64,000 nucleotides of DNA from the NCBI RefSeq assembly GCF_949987515.2, contig NC_082703.1, forward strand, positions 11,618,680-11,682,679, in the 5' to 3' direction. How positions within the stretch are numbered: position 1 is the stretch's first letter; every line of letters begins with the position of its first letter. This document shows positions 45,664 through 58,157 of the stretch, piece by piece. Position numbers and translations under genes: made by a program. This DNA comes from Delphinus delphis. Taxonomy: Eukaryota; Chordata; Mammalia; Artiodactyla; Delphinidae. The notes below the pieces were generated by a model. That model was not told where the DNA came from. It ran no database searches and worked only from the letters and a program-made list of their open reading frames with translations.

Positions 45664-47692
45664 TTTTTGCAGCTCAACCAAAGAAGACGAGAGCTTGACT
45701 TTGGCATGCTAAAGCACAAGGCCATGTAGTGTATTGTTACATTAGTAACTAATGAAATCATTTTTTTTTGTTTTTTAGTTTTGTTTGTGATTGTCTTCCC
45801 TGATAAGACTAAGAAAGGAGAATTTTTATGATCAGGTTCCCTGGAAGCAGACCCTGAAACAGAGATTAGTATGCAGTAAGTGTATTACAGAAAGGTCTTG
45901 GACACAACCCCTGTGTGAGGCAGAGGGGGGAAGCAGAATGAGGAGGGAATGGGAGAGAAGCTGAGCTACAATGCGGCCTTGACAAAGGCCTCGGGCCCCC
46001 CCACCGGCTCCCTGGGGCACAAGGAAGCTGCGATGGCCCTTCCGAGTTGGCCTGCACTACAGCAAGGGCGTCTGGCCTTCTGTTCCTCCAGAAACTGGTC
46101 AATAGATCAGGCTGCCCCCCCCAACAACAGCTGTGGGCAATTTCCAGAGGGAGCCGAAGGCTACAGGCTTTTCTGGCTGCGCTCCCAGAAGCTGGGAGAA
46201 TATAGGGGAATCAGTGTCATAGTATCAATGACAGAAAATCTGTGTGAAGCAGAAAATATCTTTAAGAAAGCAGAAACTCTAAGAAATTATTCCTCAGAAA
46301 CGTCTAACGATTTTCAAAAGGTCTTTAGAGTGCTAATTGCTGGTGGTGTCATAGTTGGCTGCACTTAAGATGCAAGCGGTGGAGCCCAAAAGGAACAACC
46401 CCTGAATGCAGATGTGACAGCCGTCTGGGTAAGTGAACTAAGAGAAATATGTACCCTGAAATGTCAGGGGTGGTGGTTTATTGCCCTAGTTTGTTCTGAA
46501 GATATCTTGGGTCCCAGCTTGATCCTCATTCACGCCGCAAACTTTACGGTTTCCTTAGGACACCAGTATAAGTGCATGAGATTTGGTTCCTGAACTGGAG
46601 TTAGACGAGAGCATGGGTAGGTCAGTGAGTCCTTTGGATTTAAGAGTGGCTTCTCTACCTACTCGAGGTGTAAGTTTTGTGGTCCCTGAGCCAGGGACGT
46701 CTCCCTCGAACTCTGGGTAACTCAGCTGCGATCTGGAAAGAGACAGAAAGCTCCTTGAGGAGGGGGCGGGGCAACAGAATGGAAGAAGAAAAGGGAGTGG
46801 GGCAGGGTTATAGGGAAGAGAAAGGGAGAAGGGAGAAAAAAGAAGTAAAATAAGACTAAAAAGAGGGAGGCTGCTTACAGTGTCCTACCTGAACACCAGG
46901 GACAGATTAGAAAACATTCCACGATTCTTTCTTCCTCATGGCTCTAAGATTAAGTTGGCTTTGCAAGTAATTTCCTGGTAGAGATCATATGCCCCTCTCC
47001 CCACCTACCAAGGCTGGTTTTATTTGGGGAGAATAAAACATTATTCTACCGACCAGCATTTTCCTAGGGGAGAAAGCAGGAAACCTTTATAACATTTCCT
47101 ACCCGTCACTTTTAGCAAATAATCTACAGAAAGACACAAATCATGCAACCAAACCCTCCCCACTTATAATAAAGGAAATGGGTGAGAGAAAAAGCCAGGA
47201 AGAGTAACACCCCATAATAACTCAGTAGGGAAAGCTAAAAGCAATCTTTTCAATTCACACTAAAAGTAAGGCTATGAAAAGGAATCATCTATTTTTCAAG
47301 TGATTTGCTCTTTATAACAAAGTGTTCAATGCAGGGGAAAAAACGCTTAACAGTTCAGAAAATAACTTTGAAAGTTCATATACGAGAGCATTTTCTCAAA
47401 ATGCTTCACCTACCAAAAAACCTATACCATCTGTGGGAGAAAATGGAGTTTGTCAAATGTTGAAGAGCCCAGTAAATGCATCTTTTAGATTTTCTAAATA
47501 TCTTAATAGAAAATCATTCTCTTTATGACACTGAAAGATCCCTTCAGAATATTAAGCATACACTTCTTCCAAAAGTGCAGTAGTTTGCGATTTGGATTTT
47601 TCTACTTTTTCACAGGTCTCTTAGCAAAATATTTAGGTTCTCCTGGCCTCCTGCTCAGACAGCTGAAGTCTTTATAGTTTCAGGCAGGTTTT
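45664..47692. other. No supported gene
   Basis: 45840-46130 resembles an old interspersed repeat ('acagagattagtatgcagta'), not named. Purine-rich from 46790 to 46860. A 139-codon frame (45949-46368) has no recognisable domain. Confidence 0.35.
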
Positions 47693-47697
47693 GGAAA

Positions 47698-47702
<5 letters not shown>

Positions 47703-47734
<32 letters not shown>

Positions 47735-47924
47735 GGTACTCGGGCCTCTCACTGTTGTGGCCTCTCCCGTTGCGGAGCACAGGCTCCGGACGCGCAGGCT
47801 CAGCGGCCATGGCTCACGGGCCTAGCCGCTCCGCGGCATGTGGGATCCTCCCGGACCGGGGCACGAACCCGTGTCCCCTGCATCGGCAGGCGGACTCTCA
47901 ACCACTGTGCCACCAGGCAAGCCC
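47703..47924 (-). repeat. Young CHR-type SINE, antisense
   Basis: A 30-base T-run, then 'gcggtactcgggcctctcac' and the complement of the short-subfamily body and head. GGAAACTTGCTTTTT is duplicated at 47693-47707 and 47925-47939 (the first copy merges into the T-run). Confidence 0.95.
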
Positions 47925-48345
47925 GGAAACTTGCTTTTTTGACTTACAACTACTTCTCGTATCGTTTTCTAAAAAGTCATTCTTACACAGACTTAGCTAA
48001 AACTCAGGTAATCTGAAGCACACTCATATTGGAAGGATGTTAGAAAGTATAACCCTTGTGCTATGTAACAGGATTATTTCTTCCTCTTAGTTTTATTGTT
48101 TGGAGTTCAATTTATAAAAGCTTAGAATATATGAGGGATCCTTATAATGATTAAAGGTTACTAAGACAGGTCATAGGTATTTGGGAGCCAATTAAATACT
48201 GGTTATTTGCACAAAGTTGTTCTTTGTGGTCACTTCTGAAGAGGTTTTTGTTTCATTTTGTTTCTCTTTATTTTGATATTAGAAGAGCCTCCTTCCTTGG
48301 TGTAGGGAAACTTTCACTTTTGTATTAAGCCATCAAAGTTTTTTT

Positions 48346-48590
48346 CTTTTTTTTTTTTTACATACTTAAACTGGAAATTTTATTGAAGCAATTCATAAGG
48401 TTGAACCATTTAGCCAAGAATTTGCTGTAAATTTTCACGGTAGGGGGTGGGGGCAGGGAGACAGTTTCTAATTCCCTTTCCTTCTTACCAAACTCTGCTT
48501 CTAACACCATCACCAAGTCTGCCTCCCCTGGCGATGACGGTGTCATCTCTAAATGTGGCACATCTTACTTCTTTATTTAGTGTTAGGTGG
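48346..48590 (-). pseudogene. Candidate processed-pseudogene tail (unconfirmed)
   Basis: On the minus strand a sequence ends CTTCAATAAAATTTCC then an A-run (plus T-run ~48347-48359). An AATAAA plus A-tail without LINE or SINE features suggests a retrocopied mRNA 3' end. A 67-codon frame is present but no gene was recognised. Could equally be an unfamiliar repeat. Confidence 0.3.
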
Positions 48591-48599
48591 CAGTACTGT

Positions 48600-49462
48600 T
48601 ACTATTTTCACAGATATAAAAAAAATGGGTTCATGTAGGCAGACATTCCCCAGTGACCATAAAATATTATACAAAGTAAAACCCCAGTTTCATTGACATT
48701 CTGGGACCCTGGGATTTCACAGTCACGGTGTCTCTAATTTAGCGACTTCTCCACCTCAACAAGGTCCTGAAATTTTATATGACCTATTTCTATAACTCGT
48801 TCCATTTTGTGCAGTATTATGTATCCCCTGGCAGACATCACTTGGAAGGAAGGGACTCTCGGCAGAGAGCAAAGTACCATATCACAAAGAAGGCAAAATG
48901 CCCACAGAAAATGCAGGGATACATTGATGTATGCAGTCTGTCCCAGGCGGGGAGGGTAAATAAAAACTGATCACTTCAGCTGTGCTCCTGTTTCCTAAAC
49001 GCTAGTCTTGTAAAGTGCGGACCCTTGCTGGGCTGGTGAAGGTGACAGTTCACGATTTCATCGGCCTCAGGGCTAAGAATTTAATTTGCTTTTCCTTCAG
49101 GTTTTGAAGTGATACTGCTCTCCTTTTCCCATGAGCACAGAGAGACTGACATCAATGCAAAAGAGAGAATTGGTTTGTTTCAGTGTTAGCAAATCGCCCC
49201 AGTTGTGCTTAGTATAGATTTTGGTGAAATTCTATGGTCTGTTTTGTACTAAGCCAAGAAAATAACTAAGGTGCTCCGAGAGTTTAGAGGAGTCAGAAGT
49301 TTTCATTTCAGTAGATCCCTCAAGGTTTCACAAGGGAGGTGACACTGGAACTGGGCTTTGAAGGGAGAGCAGGGTTTCAATCGACAGAGAGCATTCTAGA
49401 AAGACAGAGCAGCATAAAAGTGCTGGGCACCATGGCAAACGTGGTTGGGTACAGGTGCACAG
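48600..49462. other. No recognised feature
   Basis: Unique-looking sequence without a supported gene. Confidence 0.4.
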
Positions 49463-49999
49463 ACTTTTCTTTTTTTTTTTAAACATCTTTACTGGAGTAT
49501 AATTGCTTTACAATGGTGTGTTAGTTTCTGTTCTATAACAAAGTGAATCAGCTATACGTATACATATATCCCTATATCCCCTCCCTCTTGTGTCTCCCTC
49601 CCACCCTCCCTATCCCACCCCTCTAGGTGATCACAGAGCACCGAGCTGATCTCCCTGTGCCATGCAGCTGCTTCCCACTAGCTATCTATTTTACATTTGG
49701 TAGTGTATATATGTCCATGCCACTCTCTCACTTCGTCTCAACTTACCCTTCCCCCTCTGTGTCCTCAAGTCCATTCTCTACATCTGCATCTTTATTCCTG
49801 TCCTGCCCCTAGGTTCTTCAGAACCTTTTTCTTTTTTTTTAGATTCCATATATATGTGTTAGCATATGGTATTTGTTTTTCTCTTTCTAACTTACTTCAC
49901 TCTGTATAACAGTCTCTAGGTCCAACTACTTCACTACAAAAAACTCAATTTCCTTTCTTTTTATGGTTGAGTAATATTCCATTGTATATATGTGCCACA

Positions 50000-52900
50000 T
50001 CTTCTTTATCCATTCATCTGTTGATGGACACTTAGGTTGCTTCCAAGTCCTGGCTATTGTAAATAGAGCTGCACTGAACACTGTGGTACATGACTCTTTT
50101 GAATTATGGTTTTCTCAGGCTATATGCCCAGTAGTGGGATTGCTGGGTCATATGGTAGTTCTATTTTTAGTTTTTTAAGGAACCTCCATACTGTTCTCCA
50201 TAGTGGCTGTATCAATCTACATTCCCACCAACAGTGCAGGAGCGTTCCCCTTTCTCCACACCCTCTCCAGCATTTATTGTTTGTAGACTTTTGGACGATG
50301 GTCATTTTGACCAGTGTGAGGTGATACCTCATTGTAATTTTGATTTGCATTTCTCTAATGATTAGTGATTTTGAGCATCCTTTCATGTGTTTGTTGGCAA
50401 TCTGTATACCTTCTTGGGAGAAATGACTATTTAGATCTTCTACCCATTTTTGCATTAGGTTGTTTGTTTTTTTTGATATTGAGCTGCATGAGCTGCTTGT
50501 ATATTTTGGAGATTAATCCTTTGTCGTTTGCAAACATTTTCTCCCATTCTGAGGGTTGTCTTTTTGTCTTGTTTACGGTTTCCTTTGCTGTGCAAAAGCT
50601 TTTAAGTTTCATTAGGTCCCATTTGTTTATTTTTGTTTTTATTTCCATTTCTCTAGGAGGTGGGTCAAAAAGGATCTTGCTGTGATTTATGTCAAAGAGT
50701 GTTCTGCCTATGTTTTCCTCTAAGAGTTTTAGAATGTCTGGCCTTACATTTAGGTCTTTAATCCATTTTGAGTTTATTTTTGTGTATGGTGTTAAGGAGT
50801 GTTCTAATTTCATTCTTTTACATGTAGCTGTCCAGTTTTCCCAGCACCACTTATTGAAGAGGCTGTCTTTTCTCTATTGTATATTCTTGCCTCCTTTATC
50901 AAAGATAAGGTGACCATATGTGTATGGGTTTACCTCTGGGCTTTCTATCCTGTTACATTGATCTATATTTCTGTTTTTGTGCCAGTCCCATACTGTCTTG
51001 ATTACTGTAGATTTGTAGTATAGTCTGAAGGCACAGAGCCTGATTCCTCCTGCTCCATTTTTCTTTCTCAAGATTGATTTGGCTATTCGAGGTCTTTTGT
51101 GTTTCCATACAAATTGTGAAATTTTTTCTTCTAGTTCTGTGAAAAATACCAGTGGTAGTTTGATAGGGATTGCATTGAATCTGTAGATTGCATTGGGTAG
51201 TAGAGTCATTTTCACAATGTTGATTCTTCCAATCCAAGAACATGGTATATCTCTCCGTCTGTATTATCTTTAACTTCTTTCATCAGTGTCTTATAGTTTT
51301 CTGCATACAAGTCTTTTGTCTCCTTATGCAGGTTTATTCCTAGGTATTTTATTCTTTTTGTTGCAATGGTAAATGGGAGTGTTTCCTTAATTTCTCTTTC
51401 AGATTTTTCATCATTAGTGTATAGGAATGCTAGAGATTTCTGTGCATTAATTTTATATCCTGCTACTTTACCAAATTCACTGATTAGCTCTAGTAGTTTT
51501 CTGGTAGCATCTTTGGGAATCTCTATGTATAGTATCATGTCATCTGCAAACAGTGACAGTTTTACTTCTTCTTTTCTGATTTGGATTCCTTTTATTTATT
51601 TTTCTTCTTTGACTGCTGTGGCTAAAACTTCCAAAACTATGTTGAATAATAGTGGTGAGAGTGGACAACCTTGTCTTGTTCCTGATCTTAGTGGAAATGG
51701 TTTCAGTTTTTCACCATTGAGAATGATGTTAGCTGTGGGTTTGTCATATATGGCCTTTATTATGTTTAGGTAAGTTCCCTCTATGCCTACTTTCTGGAGA
51801 GTTTTATCATAAATGGGTGTTGAATTTTGTTGAAAGCATTCTGCATCCATTGAGATGATCATATGGTTTTTCTCCTTCAATTTGTTACTGTAGTTTATCA
51901 CATTGATTGATTTGCGTATATTGAAGAATCCTTGCATTCCTGGGATAAACCCCACTTGATCATGGTGTATGATCCTTTCAGTGTGCTGTAGGATTCTGTT
52001 TGCTAGTATTTTGTTGAGGATTTTTGCATCTATGTTCATCAGTGATATTGGCCTGTAGTTTTCTTTCTTTGTGACATCTTTTTCTGGTTTTGGTATCAGG
52101 GTGATGGTGGCTTCATATAATGAGTTGGGAAGTGTTCCTCCCTCTGGAAGATTTTGAGAAGGATAGGTATTAGCTCTTCTCTAAGTGGTTGATAGAATTC
52201 GCCTTTGAAGCCATCTGGCCCTGGGCTTTTGTTTGTTGGAAGATTTTTGATCACAGTGTCAATTTCAGTGCTTGTGATTGGTCTTTTTATATTTTCTATT
52301 TCTTCCTGGTTCAGTCTCGGGAAGTTGTGCTTTTATAATAATTTGTCCATTTCTTCCAGACTGTCCATTTTATTGGCATATAGTTGCTTGTAGTAATCTC
52401 GCATGATCTTTTGTATCTCTACAGTGTCAGTTGTTACTTCTCCTTTTTCATTTCTAATTCTATTGATTTGAGTCTTCTCCCTTTTATCTTTTTTTTTTTT
52501 TTTTTTTTTGCGGTACGTGGGCCTCTCACTGTTGTGGCCTCTCCCATTGCGGAGCACAGGCTCCAGACGCGCAGGCTCAGCGGCCATGGCTCATGGGCCC
52601 AGCCGCTCTGCGGCATGTGGGATCTTCCCGGACCGGGGCACGAACTCGTGTCCCCTGCATCGGCAGGCGGACTCTCAACCACTGCGCCACCAGGGAAGCC
52701 CTCCCTTTTTTTCTTGATGAGTCTGGCTAGTGGTTTATCAATTTTGTTTATCTTCTCAAAAAAACAGCTTTTAGTTTTATTGATCTTAACTATTGTTTCC
52801 TTCATTTCTTTTTCATTTCTTTCTGATCTGATCTTTATGATTTCTTTCCTTCTGCTAACTTTGGGGGTTTTTTTGTTCTTCTTTCTCTAATTGCTTTAGG

Positions 52901-53860
52901 TGTAAAGTTAGTTGTTTATTTGAGATGTTTCTTGTTTCTTGAGGTAGGTTTGTATTGCTATAAACTTCCCTCTTAGAACTGCTTTTGCTGCATCCCATAG
53001 GTTTTGGGTCATCGTGTTTTCGTTGTCATTTGTTTCTAGGTATTTTTTGATTTCCTCTTTGATTTCTTCAGTGATCTCTTGGTTATTTAGTAGTGTATTG
53101 TTTAGCCTCCATGTGTTTGTATTTTTTACAGATTTTTTCCCGTAATTGATATCTAGTCTTATAGAATTATGGTCAGAAAAGATACTTGATACGATTTCAA
53201 TTTTCTTAAATTTACCAAGGCTTGATTTGTGACCCAAGATATGATCTATCCTGGAGAATGTTCCATGAGCACTTGAGAAGAAAGTGTATTCTGTTGTTTT
53301 TGCATGGAATGTCCTACAAATGTCAATTAAGTCCATATTGTTTAATGTATCATTTAAAGCTTGTGTTTCCTTATTTATTTTCATTTTGGATGATCTATCC
53401 ATTGGTGAAAGTGGGGTGTTAAAGTCCCCTACTATGATTGTGTTACTGTCGATTTCCCCTTTTATGGCTGTTAGCATTTGCCTTAAGTATTGAGTTGCTC
53501 CTATGTTGGGTGCATAAATATTTACAATTGTTATATCTTCTTCTTGGATTGATCCCTTATTCATTATGTAGTGTCCTTCTTTGTCTTTTGTAATAGTCTT
53601 TATTTTAAAGTCTATTTTGTCTGATATGAGAATTGCTACTCCAGCTTTCTTTTGATTTCCATTTGCATGGAATATCTTTTTCCATCCCCTCACTTTCAGT
53701 CTGTATGTGTCCTTAGGTCTGAAGTGGGTCTCTCGTAGACAGCATATATACAGGTCTTGTTTTTGTATCCATTCAGCCAGCGTATATCTTTTGGTTGGAG
53801 CATTTAATCCATTTACATTTAAGGTAGTTATCGATATGTGTGTTCCTATTACCGTTTTCT
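50000..53860 (-). pseudogene. L1 ORF2 (endonuclease-reverse transcriptase), broken
   Basis: Read on the minus strand from about 53860 down. The endonuclease is best kept in 52908-53693 (261 codons) with GDFNTPLS, DRSSK and SDHNSIRLD blocks of the apurinic-type nuclease. Reverse transcriptase blocks lie in 51596-52039 ([27 protein letters not shown]). The C-terminal Cys region is in 50120-50455 ([18 protein letters not shown]). Several stops and frameshifts separate the pieces. The SINE at 52488-52700 also interrupts it. Inactive. Confidence 0.88.
52488..52700 (-). repeat. CHR-type SINE nested in L1 ORF2
   Basis: A T-run then 'gcggtacgtgggcctctcac' and the complement of the short-subfamily body and head ending 'ccaccagggaagccc'. 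The L1 sequence around CTCCCTTTT appears on both sides, compatible with a short target duplication. Confidence 0.93.
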
Positions 53861-54225
53861 TAATTGTTTTGGGTTTGTTATTGTAGGTCTTTTCTTTCTC
53901 TTGTGTTTCCTCCCTAGAGAAGTTTCTTTAGGATTTGTTGTAAAGCTGGTTTGGTGGTGCTGAATTCTTTTAGCTTTTGCTTGTCTGTAAAGGTTTTAAT
54001 TTCTCCATCAAATCTGAATGAGATCCTTGCTGGGTAGAGTAAGCTTGGTTGTAGGTTTTTCTCTTTCATCACTTTAAATATGCCCTGCCACTCCCTTCTG
54101 GCTTGCAGAGTGTCTGCTGAGAGATCAGCTGTTAACCTTATGGGGATTCCCTTGTATGTTATTTGTTGCTTTTCCCTTGCTGTTTTTAATATTTTTTCTT
54201 TGTATTTAATTTTTGATAGTTTGAG

Positions 54226-54807
54226 TTACATGTGTCTGGGCATGTTTCTCCTTGGATTTATCCTGTATGGGACTCGCTGTACTTCCTGGACTTGATTGAC
54301 TATTTCCTTTTCCATATTAGGGAAGTTTTCAACTATAGTCTCTTCAAATATTTTCTCAGTCCCTTTCTTTTTCTCTTGTTCTTCTGGGACCCCTATAATT
54401 CGAATGTTTGTGCATTTAATATTGTCCCAGAGGACTCTGAGACTGTCCTCAGTTCTTTTCATTATTTTTTCTTTATTCTTCTCTTTGATAGTTATTTCCA
54501 ATATTTTATCTTCCAGGTCACTTATCCGCTCTTCTGCCTCAGTTATTCTGCTATTGATTTCTTCTAGAGAATTTTTAATTTCATTTATTGTGTTGTTCAT
54601 TATTGTTTGTTTGCTCTTTAGTTCTTCAAGGTCCTTGTTAAACGTTTCTTGTATTTTCTCCATTCTATTTCCAGGATTTGCGGTCATCTTTACTATCATT
54701 ACTCTGAATTCTTTTTTAGGTAGACTGCCTATTTCCTCTTCATTTGTTTGGTCTGGTGGGTTTTTACCTTGCTCCTTCATCTGCTGTGTATTTCTCTGTC
54801 TTCTCAT
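54226..54807 (-). pseudogene. L1 ORF1 N-terminal part, truncated
   Basis: A 193-codon frame of the L1 RNA-binding chaperone. It contains a long heptad-like coiled coil (about residues 45-115, rich in Glu/Ile/Lys/Leu), the trimerisation region of ORF1p, then the start of the RRM domain (an 'NIRIIGVPE' block near 135). It stops early near the 'RNMPRHM' end. The remaining C-terminal part is readable at ~53900-54220 with breaks. Full ORF1p is about 340 residues. Confidence 0.8.
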
Positions 54808-55475
54808 TTTGCCTAACTTACTGTGTTTGGGGTCTCCTTTCAGCAGGCTGCAGGTTCATACTTCCTGTTGCTTTTAATGTCTGCCCCAGGTGGCTAAGGT
54901 TGGTTCAGTGGGTTGTGTAGGCTTCCTGGTGGATGGGACTGGTGCCTGTGTTCTGGTGGATGAGGCTGGATCTTATCTTTCTGGTGGGCAGGACTGTGTC
55001 CGGTAGTGTGTTTGGGGTGTCTGTGAACTTATTATGATTTTAGGCAGCCTCTCTGCTAATGGGTGGGGTTGTGTTCCTGTCTTGCTAGTTGTTTGGCATA
55101 GGGTGTCCAGCACTGTAGCTTGCTGGTCATTGAGTGGAGTTGGGTCTTAGAGTAGAGATGGAGATCTCTGAGAGAGCTTTCGCCATTTGATATTACCTGG
55201 GGCCGGGAGGTCTCTGGTAGACCAATGTCCTCAACTCGGCTCTCCCACCTCAGAAGCTCAGGGCTGACACCCGGCTGGAGCACCAAGACTCTGTCAGCCA
55301 CCCAGCCAGGTATGTGGCGAGTTTCTTGCCTTTTGAGAAGTCTGAGGTCTTCTGCCAGCATTCAGTAGGTGTTGTGTAGGAGTTCCACATGTAGATGTAT
55401 TTTTGATGTATTTGTGGGGAGGAAGGTGATCTCCACATCTTATTCCTCCGCCATCTTGAAGCTATCAACTTTTCT

Positions 55476-57343
55476 GAACTCCTGACAGATAATAAAATAT
55501 CCTTCAGTTACTTTTAGTCATAAAAATAGCTTCAATTCAAAAGTTAAAATACCTAGTCGCATATTAACAGTAAAAGTCCCAGAACTTGACTTAGCCATAC
55601 ATTTTCTCCCTCCCTCACATTTTGCTGCCTTCAGATCAGAAGTGGGGAAGCGGGTGTGTGTTTCTTGTGCCCTTTACTGTCTCCTAACTACTTCCTCTCC
55701 TATGGGGAAGCTACAGTCTAACCCCTCCGGGGCCAAAAGTGGGTGGCAGTCAAGCGAGGTTCTTGCTTGACTCATATTTCCAGAGGGGTCTGGCTGTTAA
55801 TTACACATGGATTGTGGTGGTACTTTCCATGGGCTCATCAGAAGGTCCCTGAATTTCCCATGACCCCAGAAAGCTCCCTGGCAACACCTTCAACCCTTGG
55901 GCATCCAGAGGTGCACTACCAGCCTCCTCGTGCTGAGTTTTCCTCACTCTGTCAGTCCACCCTACACCACAGGCCCCCAAAAGACCCCACACCAGGCATC
56001 TCTCCCGCTTGGTCCACATGTATCCACAGGAAACAATCACACATCCTTTAGTCAAACTCTAGGGGAGAAGGCTGCTCCCAGTACAGCAAGCACCTCTCCC
56101 AGCTCTGACACCAGAGCAGCTTTGAGTCCTTCTCCCACCCTCTGGAATTCCCATGCAGCTGTCAGACCCCAGTCCTCTGTGTCTCCCAGGTGTGGGGAAC
56201 ACATTTCAAAGCTGTCCAGTTGGCTCCATGGAAACCCTTGCAAATAAAGAGTTAGAAAAGAAGACTGTCACCTCTTTCCCAAAGGGGACAATTGTCTGTG
56301 CATACGTATCCATCACTGGAAAAATGGAATAAATGACATTTATTTAAATGGGATCACACCACTTTTTAAAAATGTATTGAATTTAATTTCACTTGAATTT
56401 AACGGACAGAAAATTGTGAAATCAGGTCAGTGTTCTTTCTTCTCAAGAGATACTGTTTCTTAAAATATCCTTCTAAGGATAAGAAAAAAGATTGAGGAAA
56501 ACTTAGTTTTCAGTCATTCTTTCTTTTTTCTTGTATTTTAAAATTTTAGACATAATTGACTAACTCTCTGCTATGAAAGAAGAAGTTTTCACATATCCCT
56601 TCTTCCAACTGCTTGATTTTTCTTAGTTATATTATTGTTTTACATTGTTCAGATTTATATCATTTACTTGGTATTCTGTAACCATGATTCTTATGGGTTT
56701 TAGTGTGAGATCTATATTTAAATGGATTCAAGATACCCACCAGTGATTTTATCACAAGGTCTCTATTCTTATGTCCTTTATTTTGATTGAACACTTATTT
56801 TTCTAGATTCATTGATAAAGAAATTTTCTTGAGTATTGCATGTCTTGAATGCTTTATGTTAGGCAATGCCTGCCAGAAGTCTTTATTTGAAGGGCATCTT
56901 CATTGGCTATAATATTCTTTGGTCAAAATTTCGTCCCTTCAGAATTTTATGGATATTATTCCATGGTCTTCTGGCACTAAATATTGGGGAGGTGGGGGAG
57001 GTAAAAGGAGAAGAGAAAGAAAATGAAAAAGAAATACATTTAAAATCAAACTAGGACCTTTTTTGTTTGTTTAAAGTTGGTTTGGCTTAGGGTTTAAGAA
57101 ATTGTTATGAAGGTGCAATTCAATTCATTATTCTGGAAATTAACCTGACTGGTTCAAGTTTGGCATTCATGGTTGGTTCACTGTGTCTCAAGATTTTGAT
57201 TTATAGGAAATTGTATAGTCATGTGCATGAAAACACACACAGACACACATACACACACACCCAGTAAACACTGGATCCCAGCAAAAATGATAAAGATGAC
57301 TTGACTTCTGTTTCTCATCGCAAATCATTTACCTGACTTAAAA
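55476..57343. other. No supported gene
   Basis: 55700-56250 is GC-rich with open frames up to 116 codons on both strands but no recognisable domain. 56350-57000 is AT-rich. A short CA tract lies at 57233-57260. Confidence 0.35.
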
Positions 57344-57355
57344 AATGCCCATAAA

Positions 57356-57705
57356 GGAATTCCCTGGTGGCACAGTGGTTAGGAATCCACCTGCCAATGC
57401 AGGGGACATGGGTTCAATTCCTGGTCTGAGAAGATCCCATGTGCCATGGAGCAACTAAGCCCATGTGCCACAACTACTGAGCTTGCACTCTAGAGCCCAC
57501 AAACCACAACTACTGAGCCTGCATGCCACAACTACTGAAACCTGCACACCTAGATCCCGTGCTCCGCAGCAAGCCACCGCAATGAGAAGCCCACGCACCA
57601 CAACGAAGAGTAGCCCCCATTTGATGCAACTAGAGAAAGCCCACGCACAGCAACGAAGACCCGATACAGCCCAAAATACATAAATAAATAAGTTTATTTT
57701 TTTTT
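57356..57705 (+). repeat. CHR-type SINE, long form
   Basis: Head 'ggaattccctggtggcacag', B-box 'gggttcaattcc', repeated 'cacaactactgagc' blocks, and an (AAAT)/T-rich tail. AATGCCCATAAA flanks it exactly (57344-57355 and 57706-57717). Confidence 0.93.
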
Positions 57706-57733
57706 AATGCCCATAAAACTGGTGGCTTCTGAT

Positions 57734-58142
57734 GTGGTACATATATACAATGGAATATTACTCAGCCATAAAAAGGTATGAAATAGGGTCATTTGTAGAG
57801 ATGTCGATGGACCTAGAGACTGTCATTACAGAGTAAAGTAAGAAAGAGAAAAACAAATATCGTATATTAACGCATATATGTGGAATCTAGAAAAATGGTA
57901 CAGATGAACCAGTTTGCAAGGCAGAAATAGAGCCACTGATGTAGAGAACAAACGTATGGACACCAAGAGGGGGAAACAGGAGGGGTGGGATGAATTGGGA
58001 GATTGGGATTGACATATATACACTAATATGTATAAAATAGATAACTAATGAGAACCTGCTGTATAGCACAGGGAACTCTTCTTCACTGTACAGGTGAAAC
58101 TAACAACATTGTAAAACAACTATACCCCAATTAAAAAAAAAA
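57734..58142 (+). repeat. L1 3'-end insertion
   Basis: The end of ORF2 ('acaatggaatattactcagc') and the 3' UTR, ending in an A-tail. Flanks aaaactggtggcttctga (57714-57733 region) and aaaactagtagcttctga (58140-58157 region) form a near-perfect duplication. It sits 16 bases after the neighbouring SINE's right flank. Confidence 0.9.
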
Positions 58143-58157
58143 ACTAGTAGCTTCTGA

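Larger units (their letters stand above)
49471..55467 (-). mobile_element. Near-full-length L1 retrotransposon, antisense
   Basis: A ~6.0-kb minus-strand L1 from its A-tail (plus T-run at 49471) to a 5' UTR that ends, on the minus strand, with an AAGATGGCGGAG YY1-type site (plus ~55449-55460), the start typical of complete L1s. ACTTTTCT flanks it (49463-49470 and 55468-55475). ORF1 and ORF2 are readable but broken. A CHR SINE (52488-52700) is inserted in ORF2. Removing the SINE leaves about 5.8 kb. It cannot encode working proteins now, yet is far younger than the L1 at 7 kb. Confidence 0.92.

Noticed and set aside
55743..56247. Overlapping 102- and 116-codon frames as an exon
   Set aside because: No splice-site-bounded structure or domain; frames on both strands are open because the region is GC-rich.
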